Below are positions 9,704-22,300 of a stretch of DNA of 64,000 bases, one piece after another. The translations under genes were made by a program, and so were the position numbers. The notes beneath the pieces are model-generated. The model had not been told where the DNA came from. It saw nothing but the letters and a program-made list of their open reading frames with translations, and ran no database searches. Position 1 is the stretch's first letter, and each line of letters starts with the position of its first letter. The stretch covers positions 14,570,200 through 14,634,199 of the forward strand of contig LR990052.1 of the NCBI GenBank assembly GCA_905147135.1, given 5' to 3'. The stretch is from Blastobasis lacticolella (Eukaryota; Arthropoda; Insecta; Lepidoptera; Blastobasidae).

Positions 9704-12599
9704 TTTACTCATGTACATTGTACATGCCGTCGTAAACAACACTTTTTATTGCAATCAGTAGTAGCGCATAAAGAACATAGATAATTATTTTTTGTTAATT
9801 TTTTCTCGATGATAAAGAATAGTCTCATACTTCCATTGCAACTTGTTGTGAAACACGGTTGCGATGGGGCGTAGGGTATTAACCGTTCACTACTTTTAAC
9901 TATAATGCAGTGCAGCCGTCGTCTAGGGAAAGTGGAGGAGCTGAGTGCCTTCAGACTTGATTGGCTTACCTCGTTAATCCGGTTTTAACTGGAAAACTTT
10001 GATAGGCCTTAATTGCAGGCCAAATCTTTTACACTTTTATAATTTTTTTGTGTTGATCCACTTATGTAAAACTTCTAAAACAAATTAAAAACTACATTGA
10101 CTTTTTGTGTTATCAATAATTAATTGTTATGTTCATGTTTACCATTGAACTACTAAAGACGTTGAACCGATACCTATGAAAATTTTTAATTTATTTTCGT
10201 TCCTATTTAATTTTATTTTACATAACATGTAATAATTCGAATAATAAATTATTTCGAAAATATAATAGGTATGTCTAACTACTAAAAAGTCATTAAAATA
10301 CTTACAAGGTTTATTCATCACATGATCGAAATTATTCCTCTCTATTTGTCGTCAGTTTTGCCTGTTTAACCACAACCTTATGGCGAAGGCAGTTTCCCCT
10401 AAACTTCATTAACTAAACTCTATTAAATTCTATAGACCTCGTATAGCCCATAAAACCCGACTGCGATATTAACGTTGTAAAGGAATCTAGGCAAGAGGGA
10501 GGCGATCAAGTTACGATAACTGCCTCTAGCCTTGTCGGTGGTCTTACCGCTTTGCCTGCAGGTCTGGGTGAGTAATCCTATATCTACCATTAGAGACAGC
10601 CGAATTAGAAAGTCCACAAGATGTCGGAGAAAGCAATAACTTCAATAGCTTGAAATAAGTCACACTGGTAAAGAAACAAGACTTTGTTCTGATTTCTTAG
10701 GGTAATAACACTGGAAAATAAACGAGACAATACGAGAACCAGCAGTTCAGATTAGTTGCAGAATAAACTGATCTTTTAACAGAAGATGAAAGAAAAAAGG
10801 GGATAACTACTTGTCGAAAATAATATCATCTAAAATGACTAAACTCTGTTGCGTTGATGAAAAACATAGTAGAAATAAACATACCTGCCGCAAGATACAC
10901 AGGATTAAGCCGTGACGTTGCTCAGTGAAATGTATTCAAGCATACTCGACGATATACAAGTGCATTATTAGAATTCTTTCCGTGTTCCGTCCCCCATGCT
11001 TATAATAAGCTTCTGCAAAATTCATCCCTCGACCAAGTGTTGAAGGTTCATTTCTGCGAACCCCGCAAATATATTCTTATAACGCGGCAAGCCTTTCAAT
11101 TTCCAACAATGTTCAGAATGCGAAAATTGTTGTCAACCTCCGTACGCGTTTGACTCCAGTCAACCGAAGGTTTTCATTATACAGAGCAGTGTCCCGAATT
11201 CACTTTGTATAATGCAGATAATGGGGTTATGCAAACAAGATTATGTTTGCACTATATAATAACTTTTTAGACAGGGCACAGCGATTTCCGGTCTTGGTTG
11301 CCACTCTTGAACATTTCCGTTTCCGCCCACCGGCCAATTCTAAATCCTGTTGGTGACGTTAGTAGTGCTACTGAGGGACCGCTTAATATATAAGTATTTG
11401 CACACAATTGGCTCGTAATTTAACTGTATTTGAAGCTACGTGCTTGAGTAACTTGACTGGTTGGCTTTTCTTTGTGTAAACACCACTAAAGTGGCAAACA
11501 AGCGTACGACGTACCTGATAGCAACCAGTTATTCCATTATTTACTTAATATTCAATTAACCGAGTAAATGAGAGTTGATTATTGGATGTGTTATTGGACC
11601 AAATAAAGATACGTCTAAGTCTATATATATCAGTTAAATTAAACGAATACGCACGAAATTTCTACGCACCCGAAAACCAAATACGGAAACATAAAACTTT
11701 TATTCACGACTCATTTAGTCGATCACTCCAGGAGGATGGGGCATCGAGGAAATTAATAATGTTATTGTCTCCATGTACCCATCAATCTTTAGGCCATTAG
11801 GCGATTAGATAGAAGGCGCTTATTAAATAAAATCGATATCACCACCCACGCAAGCGGGAATCGATAGATCGAATCAGAACTCCCGAAATCTGGATCAAAC
11901 TATGGGTTTAATTCCGTTTTGTGAGATTACACGCGTCCACATCGATCACTTCGGACATTAACTGTTCCCGCCTTTGATGTTTTGATATCGATATTAATTG
12001 GTCCGTACTGCTTTTGGCTGATCATAAATCTAACGGAGAAAAAAAACGTTGTAATCAATTATGTAGCAGTTATCGGGGCTGTAAAAGATAAATCGATTGA
12101 TGTTGAAACGAATATGGACGTTGATTGCTTTGCGGAAAGTGGTAGAACTAGAAATGTTTTTAATTAAGTATTACGAAAGGAACCGGAGCAATAAATGCAA
12201 GAAGAGTGTTTCAAGTAATAAAGTGGAAGAAAAAATATCGAGGCCTCTCCGGTCTCACTGAACCGCTTCTAACTTTGTCATGTTGAAACAAAAAGGAAAA
12301 CTTGCGTAAAAGTTTCTCCAAGATATTATTACTATGGTCACATTATAATGGCACGTGTAATTTATTTTCCGCGGGGAACAGTTTTATGAACGGTATACAA
12401 TTTTGAGACCGAGGCCAAAGTTTTACAAAGATGTTAATGTTATAGTCAGTCAATATATTATAAAGAATATTTTTTCTGTACCGACGGCTGTCCAAAATCC
12501 TAATGGGTACCAAGAGCCCATAAAAATCCTCTGTTGAACTTAACCCTATCCACATTAAAGGAAGGTATTACCCGAATTTCCACGTTTGGAGATTGCAGT
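9704..12599. other. non-coding stretch
   Basis: No gene seen. A short shared motif, TAAAGTGGCAAACAAGCGTA (about 11488), recurs at about 39203, so it belongs to some repeat. Otherwise AT-rich sequence. Confidence 0.5.
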
Positions 12600-13240
12600 G
12601 TTTGAAATGCTCAGAAATGCTGCTGCCCATTTTTATGTCATCATTGTTTGTACGGCACAGTCAATGGCTTGGTGCTATTCGACTCAGTCGGACACCACAT
12701 TTCGTGTCTATCCATAGTTATAAGCAAAGGTACGCAAAACAGACATACGGTCTCACTGCGACCATGTGTGCGACCGTTTGAATAAAGTGTTGTTTTGCCA
12801 AACATGGTTTCACTATTTGTCTCGCTCCGTGGAAGCCGGTCGTCTTGTCAATAGGGGAGCAGTATTGAGAGGATATTTAGTTATGAGAGGTGTGTCAGGA
12901 TCGTGGCTTGTAGCACTCGATAGTGTCTGCTTACCCCTATGGGATGCGGGCGTCAGTGTGTGTATGTATTTGTTCTGACGAGCTATTTTGAAAGTAACAT
13001 AGGTACTGTTGTCCAACAGACAGATGTACAAATAACAGGCTGATATACGGACAGTTAGCTTGGCAACGTACAACAAAGTGATACTTAAAGGATTCAGACC
13101 ATTTCATGTTTGGAACCCAAAAAGTTGCGCGAATAAAGCATACGGCCTCACTTGACACTGTTTCCTTATAAGTCCCGCACCATAGAAGCGGGTCATCTCG
13201 TCACTAGGAGAGCAGCTGGCGCGGGCCGCATTGTAACGAG
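12600..13240. repeat. mosaic of repeat families B and I
   Basis: 12600-12712 is a degraded minus copy of family B (GCTGCTGCCCATTTT, CAGTCGGACACCACA). 12770-12975 carries the family I segment with AGGTGTGTCAGGATCGTGGC and GTGTGTATGTATTTG, also seen near 37238-37330. About 13140-13210 repeats part of the 12750-12860 sequence (CATACGG-CTCACT, then GAAGC-GGTC-TCTCGTCA). Confidence 0.55.
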
Positions 13241-14649
13241 ATTAAGTTACGGCGAGCCATTCCCGGACGCAAGACGCGAGATGGACAATATTTCCTTGGA
13301 CTTAACCCGTCCCGGCTTCTTTATTATACCTGTTCCGTGCCCGTCTCTCGCGGTAAATGGGATCCTGAGTGCGGAGCGTGTGTGTTCTCAACGTTTTTAG
13401 TGTCCCCAGTGAGTTATGGGTCCGGGTTCTGATAGGACAGCGATTTAGGTTTCAAATCGCATTGTCCGAAGTTTTAAATGCAGATACTGAATACAGATTG
13501 GTACAGAAAATAATGATGCGCCAGAAAATGTTAACTTTGAAATACACTTTAAAAACGGAATAGGGATTGGAGATATTTATTGCATTATCAGTACGCACCA
13601 CAGTACAACAATAATTACGTAACCCCAAAGATATTTGCAACAATCAGTTTTAGATAAGGCGAGTTTGCCGCAACTGCTATTTAAGTGGCTTTAGTCTGTA
13701 TCTCGGTGAGACTAATAATGGTCATTTTAAATAGTCACAGTTCAACAGCAGCTAAGGGCAGGCGGCCGGCGGCGGCGCGTGAGCAGCCACACCCACGCTT
13801 GCGCTTGCGCATGCATAAACGATCGAGAGCGCAGGCCGGGGCCGCCCTGTTGTGGTTTTATGACTAAAATATGGAAACAAATTTACGAGGAAGTCTAGAT
13901 AGTCTAGTGTACGGACGGTGGACGCTGTAGTCGTATTAAATGCTTTTAATAGTGTGAAAGCTTGTGCTGATTAGATTTTATGGCTAAAGTGACATGCAAA
14001 GTTATGCTAAGCGTTGTAATCGGAACAACGGAAATGGAAATTGTTGGATTGGTCGTTTCTGAGCATTTCTCAAGTGGAGGGGAAAGTTTGAAATCATTGG
14101 TGGCTCTTTGGATCAATATCGTCATCATCTCAGCGGTCAATCTCGGTTTTTGCCGGGGTTCGCTTTCCTTCTCCTGTTTCTCCACTTCGCCTGGTCTTCT
14201 GCACAGTCGTTAGCTCTCGCATCCCGACTCTGCAATGTCAATCCATCGCTTCTTTGGTCTCCAGCGTGCACCTATTTCTCACGTACCACTGGGGCGTATG
14301 CAGTACGGGGTACAGATTTGAGTATTTGTGCTAAACACGGGTTGCTATGTTACAGTATTCTTCTTCAAGAAATAAAATAAATAAATATTCCCTTTAGTCA
14401 ACTCTCGCGGATCCCTAACTGCTTTGAATAGCTGCGCGCGCGCATTTAGCCCGGAGCGCCGCAGCTGCGTCAGTGCGATGCACCCTCGATACCGGCAGAT
14501 AACCTGCAATCAATAGCTGACTGTTCAACTAGTACGCGTGCACAGATTAGTACCAGTTCTGCCACAAGAGCATTGTCCATTTGGAGAGTCTCAAACGGCC
14601 GTTTAGTTGATTTCACCGTTGAATTGTTACCTATTTTTATCATCATCTA
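13241..14649. other. non-coding stretch with two GC-rich blocks
   Basis: No gene recognised. CpG-rich blocks at about 13755-13850 and 14425-14485 stand out from the AT-rich surroundings. They could be old regulatory DNA or transposon ends; I cannot tell which. Confidence 0.4.
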
Positions 14650-15025
14650 ATCATCTTGGCGTCATGTCCTGGTTGTGCTGTAGCGCGCGAGGGCCTGGTA
14701 TAGACCTATAGGGCTCGACCACGGTCTGCGATTTGGCAGATCGGTAGGCTTATTACAGAACTCTGTTGTTAACAATGATCTGATTTCAATTATTGAAATT
14801 GTTACTTTTGTGATAACGTATCATCGATTTCATGCGTTCAGTTGCTAACAAAGTTCTTTTGCAATAAACTGAAACTATTTTTAAATCGATCATACGTAAT
14901 CGCAAAAGTAACATTTTCAATCATTGAAATCAGATAATTGTTAGCTACAGCGTTACGTAATTAGCCTACAGGTAATTAAGAGTACAGTGCGACTGTTATC
15001 TGACCTCCGTGACCCTGATAACATT
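14650..15025 (-). repeat. tRNA-SINE family C 3' portion, split by an inserted element
   Basis: 14650-14743 and 14970-15023 together form one minus copy of the C-type SINE (ATCTTGGCGTCATGTCCTGG to TTGGCAGATC, then AGGTAATTA to CTGACCTCCGTGACCCTG). The palindromic element at 14744-14969 sits between the parts without loss of SINE sequence. Confidence 0.75.
14744..14969. mobile_element. palindromic MITE-like element, 226 bp
   Basis: Two 87-base arms (14744-14830 and 14883-14969) are inverted copies with few mismatches, around a 52-base loop. Matching blocks include TATCTGATTTCAA-type and GTTACTTTTG sequences. The outer end is GTAGGCT-ATTAC on both sides. It interrupts a SINE, so it is a genuine insertion. 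No coding capacity. Confidence 0.85.
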
Positions 15026-16344
15026 TTTGTTTAGTTAACAAGTTAATAAGCATTTACCACTTCATGACAAATAAGAAATTCTTCACATACTTAAATTACG
15101 GTCCCGTTTTAAAAAATGGAACCTAGATACCTATCACTTCAGCTTTTCGGCTAACGATTCTGTAAAGCAAATCCATGCTTCGGTACAAGCTAACTCGCGT
15201 AAATCCGTCGTCGGCAAATTGAAATTCTGCAATTCCGCGTACGAAAAGTTGGAATGTTTCATATCCAGCTCTCACCACCAAAGTTCATAATTGTAAATGA
15301 ACGCGCCGAGTGGAACCCCGAATCGGCAGTCGCCGTTGGGAGCAATATCGGATGAATCACAAAGCGATCACCTTTTTGTCGGAACGTTCGCAATGGAACA
15401 AAAATGGCGAGTGGAAACAGAAATGGCGAGAGGCGAGAGCAACGCGCCCATTCCGGTACAATTGGTTTAATGCTATTGAATTTGAATTTGACGCTTTCGG
15501 GAACAATGTCAATGTATCTCGCGCAATTTGATGGTCGTCGAGGCGAACGGGAAGTTTATTTAGGAAATTAAGGGTTGAATCAGGTAGGTACAGCTTACCT
15601 AATTATTTATTTTTAGCGGGAAAGTCCTTTAGGACTTTTCAGCTTTAGCTGAGATCTTAGAATATCTTCTATATATCTATTTTACTATTAAGTTTAAATT
15701 AAACTGACATTTGCATTTGTATACACCCATTTACTTCCAACGTTCGCTTTTCAGTTTTTTATTCAGGTAATTAAGATAGGGTCCCGCGGTAACGTTCAAT
15801 GTTTGCAGAGATCTGAAGAAAGCCGCTGGGAACGGCTAGTCATATTAAAAGGTCTTCCCATTTTCACATTTAAGTCTTATATAGGTATCTGAAAAGCTTG
15901 TGTCATTGTAATAAAAGTGACCATAATTATTTACCTACCTAAGACAAAAACTTCTAAATTTACGGACGGAATTGGCCATTATTGATAAGTAAAATTGCAC
16001 TCTTTTCATACACGAATCATCGGAATCAATGGGAATAATTGCTATAGGTAGGTAACGGTCGATGGCGGTGAAATTACGAAATTACAGATGAATGCTCGGT
16101 CATAGCAATTTCAATGGTTTGAGCTAAAGAGACACGCCTATGAGGCAATGGATCCATTCATTAGATGAAATTTTGTGTTATTTTCGCCAATTGTTAAAAG
16201 CCATTTCAGATAAAAGCTATTCCAACGTCTACACTAGAGTGCATCTCCTGCAGCAATTTTAAAGTTACTAAATTCGATCGAAGTTTTATCTAAGCTTTCA
16301 ACCATATCTAAGTTTGCAGATAGGTATGTAGGACAGATATACAG
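15026..16344. other. non-coding stretch
   Basis: No gene recognised. A 73-codon open frame (15310-15531, plus) is rich in Trp and Arg but has no known motif and is probably chance. Confidence 0.5.
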
Positions 16345-16475
16345 TCAAGCCGGCCACCTACAGGATAATGGTCACCGCCGTCTACGCCCTACGCAACACC
16401 AGGAGCACTACCAACGCGTTGCCGACTCTGAAGAGACCTCTAATATACCTCTTCAACGATCCCAGTTTACGGTTC
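16345..16475 (+). repeat. interspersed repeat family A, copy 2
   Basis: Contains GGCCACCTACAGGATAATGG, GTCACCGCCGTCTACG, then AAGAGACCTCTAATATACCT, matching the core at 1640-1860 with substitutions. Confidence 0.75.
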
Positions 16476-17890
16476 AAACTAAATTCGCTTAGATGAAAGT
16501 CGTTTTAAAACAAATCCTTCCGGCCTACAAGACAAACAAGTGCCTTTAAAGCCGACTACGAACAAAAGCATAATCATTATGACCTCATGCGCGTACTTGC
16601 GTCATCCTTTGAACCCATTGTGAACCAATACGGTAAATTACTATGGGCGGGCACAGGCGCAGTGGCGTGTGACACAATGACATGTGGGCGAGCTGTGGAC
16701 TGGATTGTGAAGATAGTGTGACTATGGGCTGCTGTAATCTAGAATCTAGTTACAGCTAGATAGTACGTCAAACTGGTTCTTGTAATGGTGAAGTATTTGT
16801 TCATAATCAAATTACTATGTGATTACTATGGACTTTCTGCATTAGTTATGGTCCGTTTTAGAAGGTTTTTCACCTGTAACATGACGTTTTAAAGAATCGC
16901 GGTTATTATCATACATTTTGAAGGTATGTGCGGAAAGCGGGTAGATCGGCTTCGACTAACCAACACCGCCCGTCGCGTGCAGCTTACCAGTCGTCCCGTG
17001 ACCGTAATGCATGCAACTGCGTCAAAATATCTGGCTACTCGTAAACAAAGGTACGCGGTAGGAAACCCGGAACATACCTTTAAAATCTTCACCTATCTCT
17101 ACTGCTTTTCCTGTCTCACCGTTATTTGAACATCCTGACATTATTTAATATTATTATATCTTGTCAGTATTTCTTTCAGTTTTTCTCCTTCAATCTTGTT
17201 CGCAAAATATAAACCAAGGAGAGAAATATGAATAAGCTATACCCCCTAATTCGACTTTGCACTCAAGCATGTTGCTACCTGTTTATGTAAATTTTAACTT
17301 CTCTTCCACTGTTTTTATTTCATCAGCGTATTCCTTTTCCAGTCTTCAATGTAAAGTGAAGCACGTTGAACGGTTGTTAATGGTTTTTTGAGTACAAAAT
17401 CAATATTTTACATCCACTCATTGCTCATACAGCTTGAACGGGTGTTTTCGAAGAGTTTTTCTAAAGTTTACTATTTACGTTCAGCAAGTGTACCTATTGG
17501 GTTATTGAGAAACTTTAAACGAGTTCTTCGTTCGTGTCTGCGTTGTGGAGTTAACAACTCATTTCCTTGATTCAAGTCGAGATCGTCACACTTGCGTGAC
17601 GTGGGAAATTTTATTTTCTTTGTCTTGATCCAATCTTTCTTTCGGAGTAGGTACTTTGTTTAATTATTACTTAACTTTGACATGAGAATGCAAATCTGCT
17701 GATAAATTTACTCATTGTTAATTTTGTGGTGTTGTTTTGTCAATACTGTATTCTTTATGAACCAATTTACGTATTATGATACATTTCTTGCTTCTGAAAT
17801 AACATTTTAAGTTCCAGTATGTGTACTTATAGTAAAAATTAATTTGCACAGAAATTCGTTCTTTTAGTTCTCAATATATTTGTAGGTACA
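16476..17890. other. non-coding stretch
   Basis: No gene or clear repeat seen. The overlapping 67-codon frames near 16889-17129 on both strands show no family motif. Confidence 0.5.
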
Positions 17891-17984
17891 TGTACCTTCA
17901 GTCAGCTGCAGAATAAATGGACCGCCTCACATACATTAAACATTACCATAGTAGGGGGTCACCTCTCTCTGCAGCTGACTGTAC
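17891..17984. mobile_element. short inverted-repeat element (about 94 bp)
   Basis: AGTCAGCTGCAGA at 17900-17912 is perfectly inverted at 17968-17980 (TCTGCAGCTGACT), and GTAC lies outside both. A related half (CTCTCTGTAGCTAACTGTAC) occurs near 48500-48522. Likely a MITE. Confidence 0.65.
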
Positions 17985-18903
17985 TATATTATTTTATAGA
18001 AGGACTATAGAATAACGTATACCTAACCTACACGAGCTGACATGGCGTACCACGAGATCGCTCCGCGTCTATTCCCGGTCATTTAGCCGCATTTACTGAA
18101 CGAATTCCGCAAATCATCGCCTTGATTACATTTGAATTGAAACAGATGAGATAGGAGCGTGTAATTTTCTCCCTTTGTCTTGTGAGGTGGAACAAAGTCT
18201 AATTATACACACAGCAATAATATTATCGTTAAGAGCTACGCGTGATTTTTGCCAAGGTTTTCCTTAAAAACCTCATCTTAATCTTATAGCCCAAATTCAC
18301 TTACTTAATTCGCAACAGGGGCGTTTGCTTTCTGTCTTATCTTTTCGCTAATTGGAAAGAATTAGCTGAGGACTAATTGGATTCCATGTCTTGGGTAAGT
18401 ATGCGTTTTATTGTAGATATTATTTGCTAGAAGTCTATTTCTAGAAGATAGTTTATTGTGTTAAGCCTTATTATTTATTCGTTGGTTGAGACTGTTCATT
18501 GGTTCAATAATATATTAGTTAAATAAAATTTAGGTACAATACACAAAATTGCTCACACAATAATTATAAAATCAACTTGTGAAACAAAATAGTTGCTCAA
18601 TTTTCCTCATTGTAAGAGCATCAGTTGGTGTTCCACTAATGTTATGTATTTAGAAAAGACTCATTGGCACATAATTCAATCACCTTAATACGTGACAAAT
18701 TAATTTTAAACGCTCGTATATCTGCGGTCTGGTCTGGCTTTCGCTTCATTTACTAAAGGCCCGCACAAAAGCACCATTTGTTCCATTAAGGCGTGAAATC
18801 TGCCGCGTCATTTCCCCAGGGACACGACAAAGACAGAATTATGCGAGGAGAATATGGGGTTTTTTAAAGATAAATTTTATATGTTTAAAGGAAAAGGTAG
18901 GTA
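17985..18903. other. non-coding stretch
   Basis: No gene or recognisable repeat seen; AT-rich. Confidence 0.5.
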
Positions 18904-19262
18904 GGAGCGTCGGTGGCCGGGTAAAGGTATCCGACTCGCAAGCGAGAGGTACCGGGTTCGAAACGCACTGCCGCCATATACAAATTACTCTTTTCTTTGT
19001 TATGTGCAATAGTTGAACACTAACCGATGCTCTTACGGTGAGGGAAAACATCGTAATGAAATCTGCACATTCAAGCGATTCAAGTTGTAAACATGATCCA
19101 ATTTGGACAGGTTACCCTGGCAGCAGGGTCACGAAGGTCAGATGGCAGTCGCCCCACTGTAATCCTCCACCTGATCTGCCAAATCCTGGAGCATGGTCAA
19201 GGGGGACCCCGGGCCCTTGTACGCGAGAGCACAACTGGGACATTACGCCAAGATGGATTTTT
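18904..19262 (+). repeat. tRNA-derived SINE, family C, full copy
   Basis: The head GAGCGTCGGTGGCCGGG, with CGACTCGCAAGCGAGAGG and a B box GGGTTCGAAAC (about 18955-18965), gives a tRNA-like layout with an internal pol III promoter. The body has AGGTCAGATGGCAGTCGC, CCAAATCCTGGAGCATGG and the tail CATTACGCCAAGATGGATTT. A complete minus copy lies at 60901-61245. Partial copies are at 1096-1156, 14650-15025, 27418-27600, 31248-31305, 38331-38465, 43930-44010, 44090-44215 and 51655-51805. Confidence 0.88.
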
Positions 19263-19919
19263 TTATTCAAGGATAAGGTAGCCAGTGTAATTACAGGCAT
19301 ACGTGTAATTTCATCTTAGCCCACACACTGACAACGCACCTGCGGTACTGCATGCGGTGTTACATGAAACCCTAGTGCATGAATCGTAACTTTTATGGGC
19401 GACATTTATCGCTATTTACCATGAGGTGGACTTGCTTGTTCGTAACTGAGTAGTATGAAAGAAATTACTAAGCACTCCCACTCGTGTGCGAACTTCAAAA
19501 GGGTTAAGTTACATGGCTTTTTCTATATTCAAGGGTAAGAGGATCACAAGCTTCGCGTGGGCTCAAACTAATACCTTGAAAGCATGAAGCTGAAACCAAG
19601 TAAATAAGTACCTAAATCCTCTATACACCTACGCGTTGAGTTGATAGGATTATAGCCTACGCATATGGCGTAATAAAACGACCCCTAATGGTAAAAGCCA
19701 CGTTCCTAAATGTCATACCATATCTTTAATATGCAATATTTCAGTGGAAATTCTTTGTTCTAACCCCGATTGTTTGATGTTTAATCATAATGGAATAGTG
19801 TCTACAATGTTTCAGCTTCAGTTTCGGCCTCTTTTGGCTTTAATTCAGTCTACGGCTCAGCAACAGTCTGTCAGTCTAACGATAGGCTTAAAGTTCCTCT
19901 ACATAAGTGTATGAAAACA
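19263..19919. other. non-coding stretch
   Basis: No gene seen. A CTTCGG-type motif fragment lies near 19811. Confidence 0.5.
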
Positions 19920-20109
19920 TATAGCGGGGCCTTTACACGTAAAGTTCGGACCGCGGAATTGAACCTTCGTCCCAAAACGTACGTGTAAACGCGCATGACA
20001 GTTTGATTCGCGGTTGGAACCGATGGACGGACCGACGGTTTTATCCTCGGTTCGGACGGAACGCAGTCCCAGATGCGCAGTCCGAACTTCACGTGTAAAT
20101 TCCGCTATT
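19920..20109. mobile_element. palindromic element, about 190 bp
   Basis: TTTACACGTAAAGTTCGGAC (19932-19951) is inverted with one mismatch at 20080-20099, and ATAGCGG/CCGCTAT marks the outer ends. The inside is unusually CpG-rich (GGACGGACCGACGG, CGGTTCGGACGG). Probably a MITE. The class is not clear. Confidence 0.65.
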
Positions 20110-21289
20110 ACAGTCAACGCTGCTACCAGTTGGATTTTATTCTGTTTTACACCTTAGCTTACATTTAAATAATAATACACATTTGCTGGTTGGGCTTCGT
20201 AACTGTCTGTACGAAGCCGAAACTACTGCATCCGGGGACCGTTCCTTTTGCAGGGTACCGTACTAGCTAGCTATAGATATGCTTCTGAGACATATTTTTT
20301 AAGTAATCAGACAAGCACCCAATGCCTAGATAAAGGGCGCTGCGCATCGGGCGCTCTTTAAAATTGTATACGAATTTCCAACGTATTGAGTTGAACTTTT
20401 AGAAATCAAAACATTCGTTTGGTTTAATTATTTTATAAATTAATTACTTAAGTACAATATTATTTCTAACATTATTATAGGTAATGGCCAATTTTTATTC
20501 TATGCTCTGAGATTTTTAGTGTTATCAAACTTTGGCCCTGGCTTTATCTAAATGATGACTTGATCTTCGTTCAAACCCTAGTCATCAAGCCGAAACAACC
20601 TAATAGGAAGCGCATTATTTCGGATTATTATAATCCCTACAACTATTTTACAATGGGATATCCAACCCCAACGCTAATTCAAATTCAGCAAGCTTGATTT
20701 CTGAAGAAAATCTATGTCGTGTATCATTGCTATGTAAAGTCTCAGACTCTCCCGTAAAAATATATGAGATCTAAAGTGGGCCAAGACCGATAGCACTTTT
20801 TTATATTAATATTTTGCAAATGCCCGGATATCTAAATTGTGTAAAGTAATTTAACCGCGTCTCTCTGAATAGTAAACACAGATTTAAAAGTGATCAAGAC
20901 ATGAGCAAAAGTACAAGATTTTCCAACTCAGTTAGGTACAGCTACAAAGTAAGTGCAGCTGTGGAAGAGTTATGGCTTTGGCTTAAGCTACCCCATTTAT
21001 TAGTTCTATCATAGACGATGTCCAAGCCAGTAGTCTACCCTTAATTTATTTGCCTGTAATTGCCACTGGCCCGCGAACTGTGGTCGGACGCAAACCACTG
21101 ACTCTGTACGGACACGCTTTCATTACAGCCAGTTTTCTACAACCACTTACTATGAAATTACCTGTAGCTTTTTTCTAGTTTGTTTATTTTTAGCTTAGTG
21201 GCTAACGCATGTTTAGCTTTGTTGTTGTTTTAGATACTTGTAAAAAGCTGCAACTTGGATAATTCTCCATGTAGGGGAGTAATTAATAT
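20110..21289. other. non-coding stretch
   Basis: No gene seen. A short palindrome-like run (AAAGGGCGCTGCGCATCGG, about 20333) faces GGGCGCTCTTT. Confidence 0.5.
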
Positions 21290-21420
21290 GTATAATCATA
21301 CCGAATTTCAGCTTTCTAGTACTAATCATTTTTGAGATAAGTCGCGGACGGACGGACAAACAGACGGGCGAAATTAGCGAAACTATAAGGGTGGGTTTCT
21401 ACAGAACCCTAAAAACTAGA
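21290..21420. repeat. LINE-tail-like repeat, family L
   Basis: GGACGGACGGACAAACAGAC followed by GAAACTATAAGGGTGGG and CAGAACCCTAAAAA is a familiar layout for insect LINE or SINE 3' ends. It is the only copy noticed in this window. Confidence 0.5.
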
Positions 21421-22029
21421 AATATTTTAAGTATAGGTCGGATTATACATTAAATCTACTTTTCTAAAACTTTAGGTAGCAATAATCGCAAGGAAAGCTA
21501 TGAATAACAAAATTTGTATCCAACACGAGAAATGGAAAATTCGGAACAAATCGGGTAAATGGAAATTTTTAATTCTCGAACCGTTTGTTTCCATTGTGAG
21601 CCGACATTAAAATTCTGTCAAAGAACTCTTAATGGCCCATTATCGAAACATGGATAGCTGATAGAAGGTTTAGCGGTCAAATATATTAAATTTTCACACC
21701 TATTAATATTAAAAATTTATCATTTTACATGAAAAATTAATCGGTAATAAATTGGTAATAGGAAACGTGTGATGGGCGTCTCTTATTGTCACTCGAATAT
21801 CGAACCGGTTATCCATTGACATGTTTATGGATATATTAATTTAACCTGTTACCGAAACCTTATAAAACGTTTAATAATTTAATGAAGTAAAGTATAATGT
21901 ATCGTTTAGATATTAAGTAGGTACTTGGGTGTAGCCCACTCACTCGGAATATTTTTCAATTTAATCTTGTATTAACCAACTAGTGGACTCGGCGCGACTT
22001 CGATCGCGTACATTTTACCCCTACCTTGG

Positions 22030-22175
22030 GATCGTTCAAGAGGTATATTAGAGGTCTGTTCAGAGGCGGGCAACGCATTGGTGACTCCCCTGGTGTTGCT
22101 GATGTCCATAGGCGGTGGTGACCACTTTCCATCAGGTGGCCCGCATGCCTGTTTGTCTGCCGGATAACATAAAAA
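22030..22175 (-). repeat. interspersed repeat family A, copy 3
   Basis: Minus copy with TCAAGAGGTATATTAGAGGT, GTGTTGCTGATGTCCATAGG and CACTTTCCATCAGGTGGCCC. Confidence 0.85.
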
Positions 22176-22202
22176 AAAAGAAAGAAAAAACCTATATTTT
22201 TT

Positions 22203-22300
22203 TTATTGCTTATAAACCTTCTTCTTGATCCTCTCTATCTATTGTTGTAAACCGCATTAAATTCCGTTGCGTAGTTTAAAAGATCTAAGCTAAGTACAGG
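22203..22300 (+). repeat. RTE-like LINE 3' tail, family H
   Basis: CTTGATCCTCTCTATCTATT and CCGTTGCGTAGTTTAAAAGA match 58290-58440 and 40099-40200. In the longer copies they are followed by GACAGACGGCGG and TTTTATACTATGTAA. The family resembles RTE 3' ends; this is from general knowledge. Confidence 0.6.

Noticed and set aside
15310..15531. Trp/Arg-rich 73-codon frame
   Set aside because: No motif, no splice context, no repeat partner; treated as chance.
18905..18970. Possible tRNA gene
   Set aside because: The head has a B box and tRNA-like spacing, but the same sequence recurs with a common SINE body, so it is a SINE, not a working tRNA gene.
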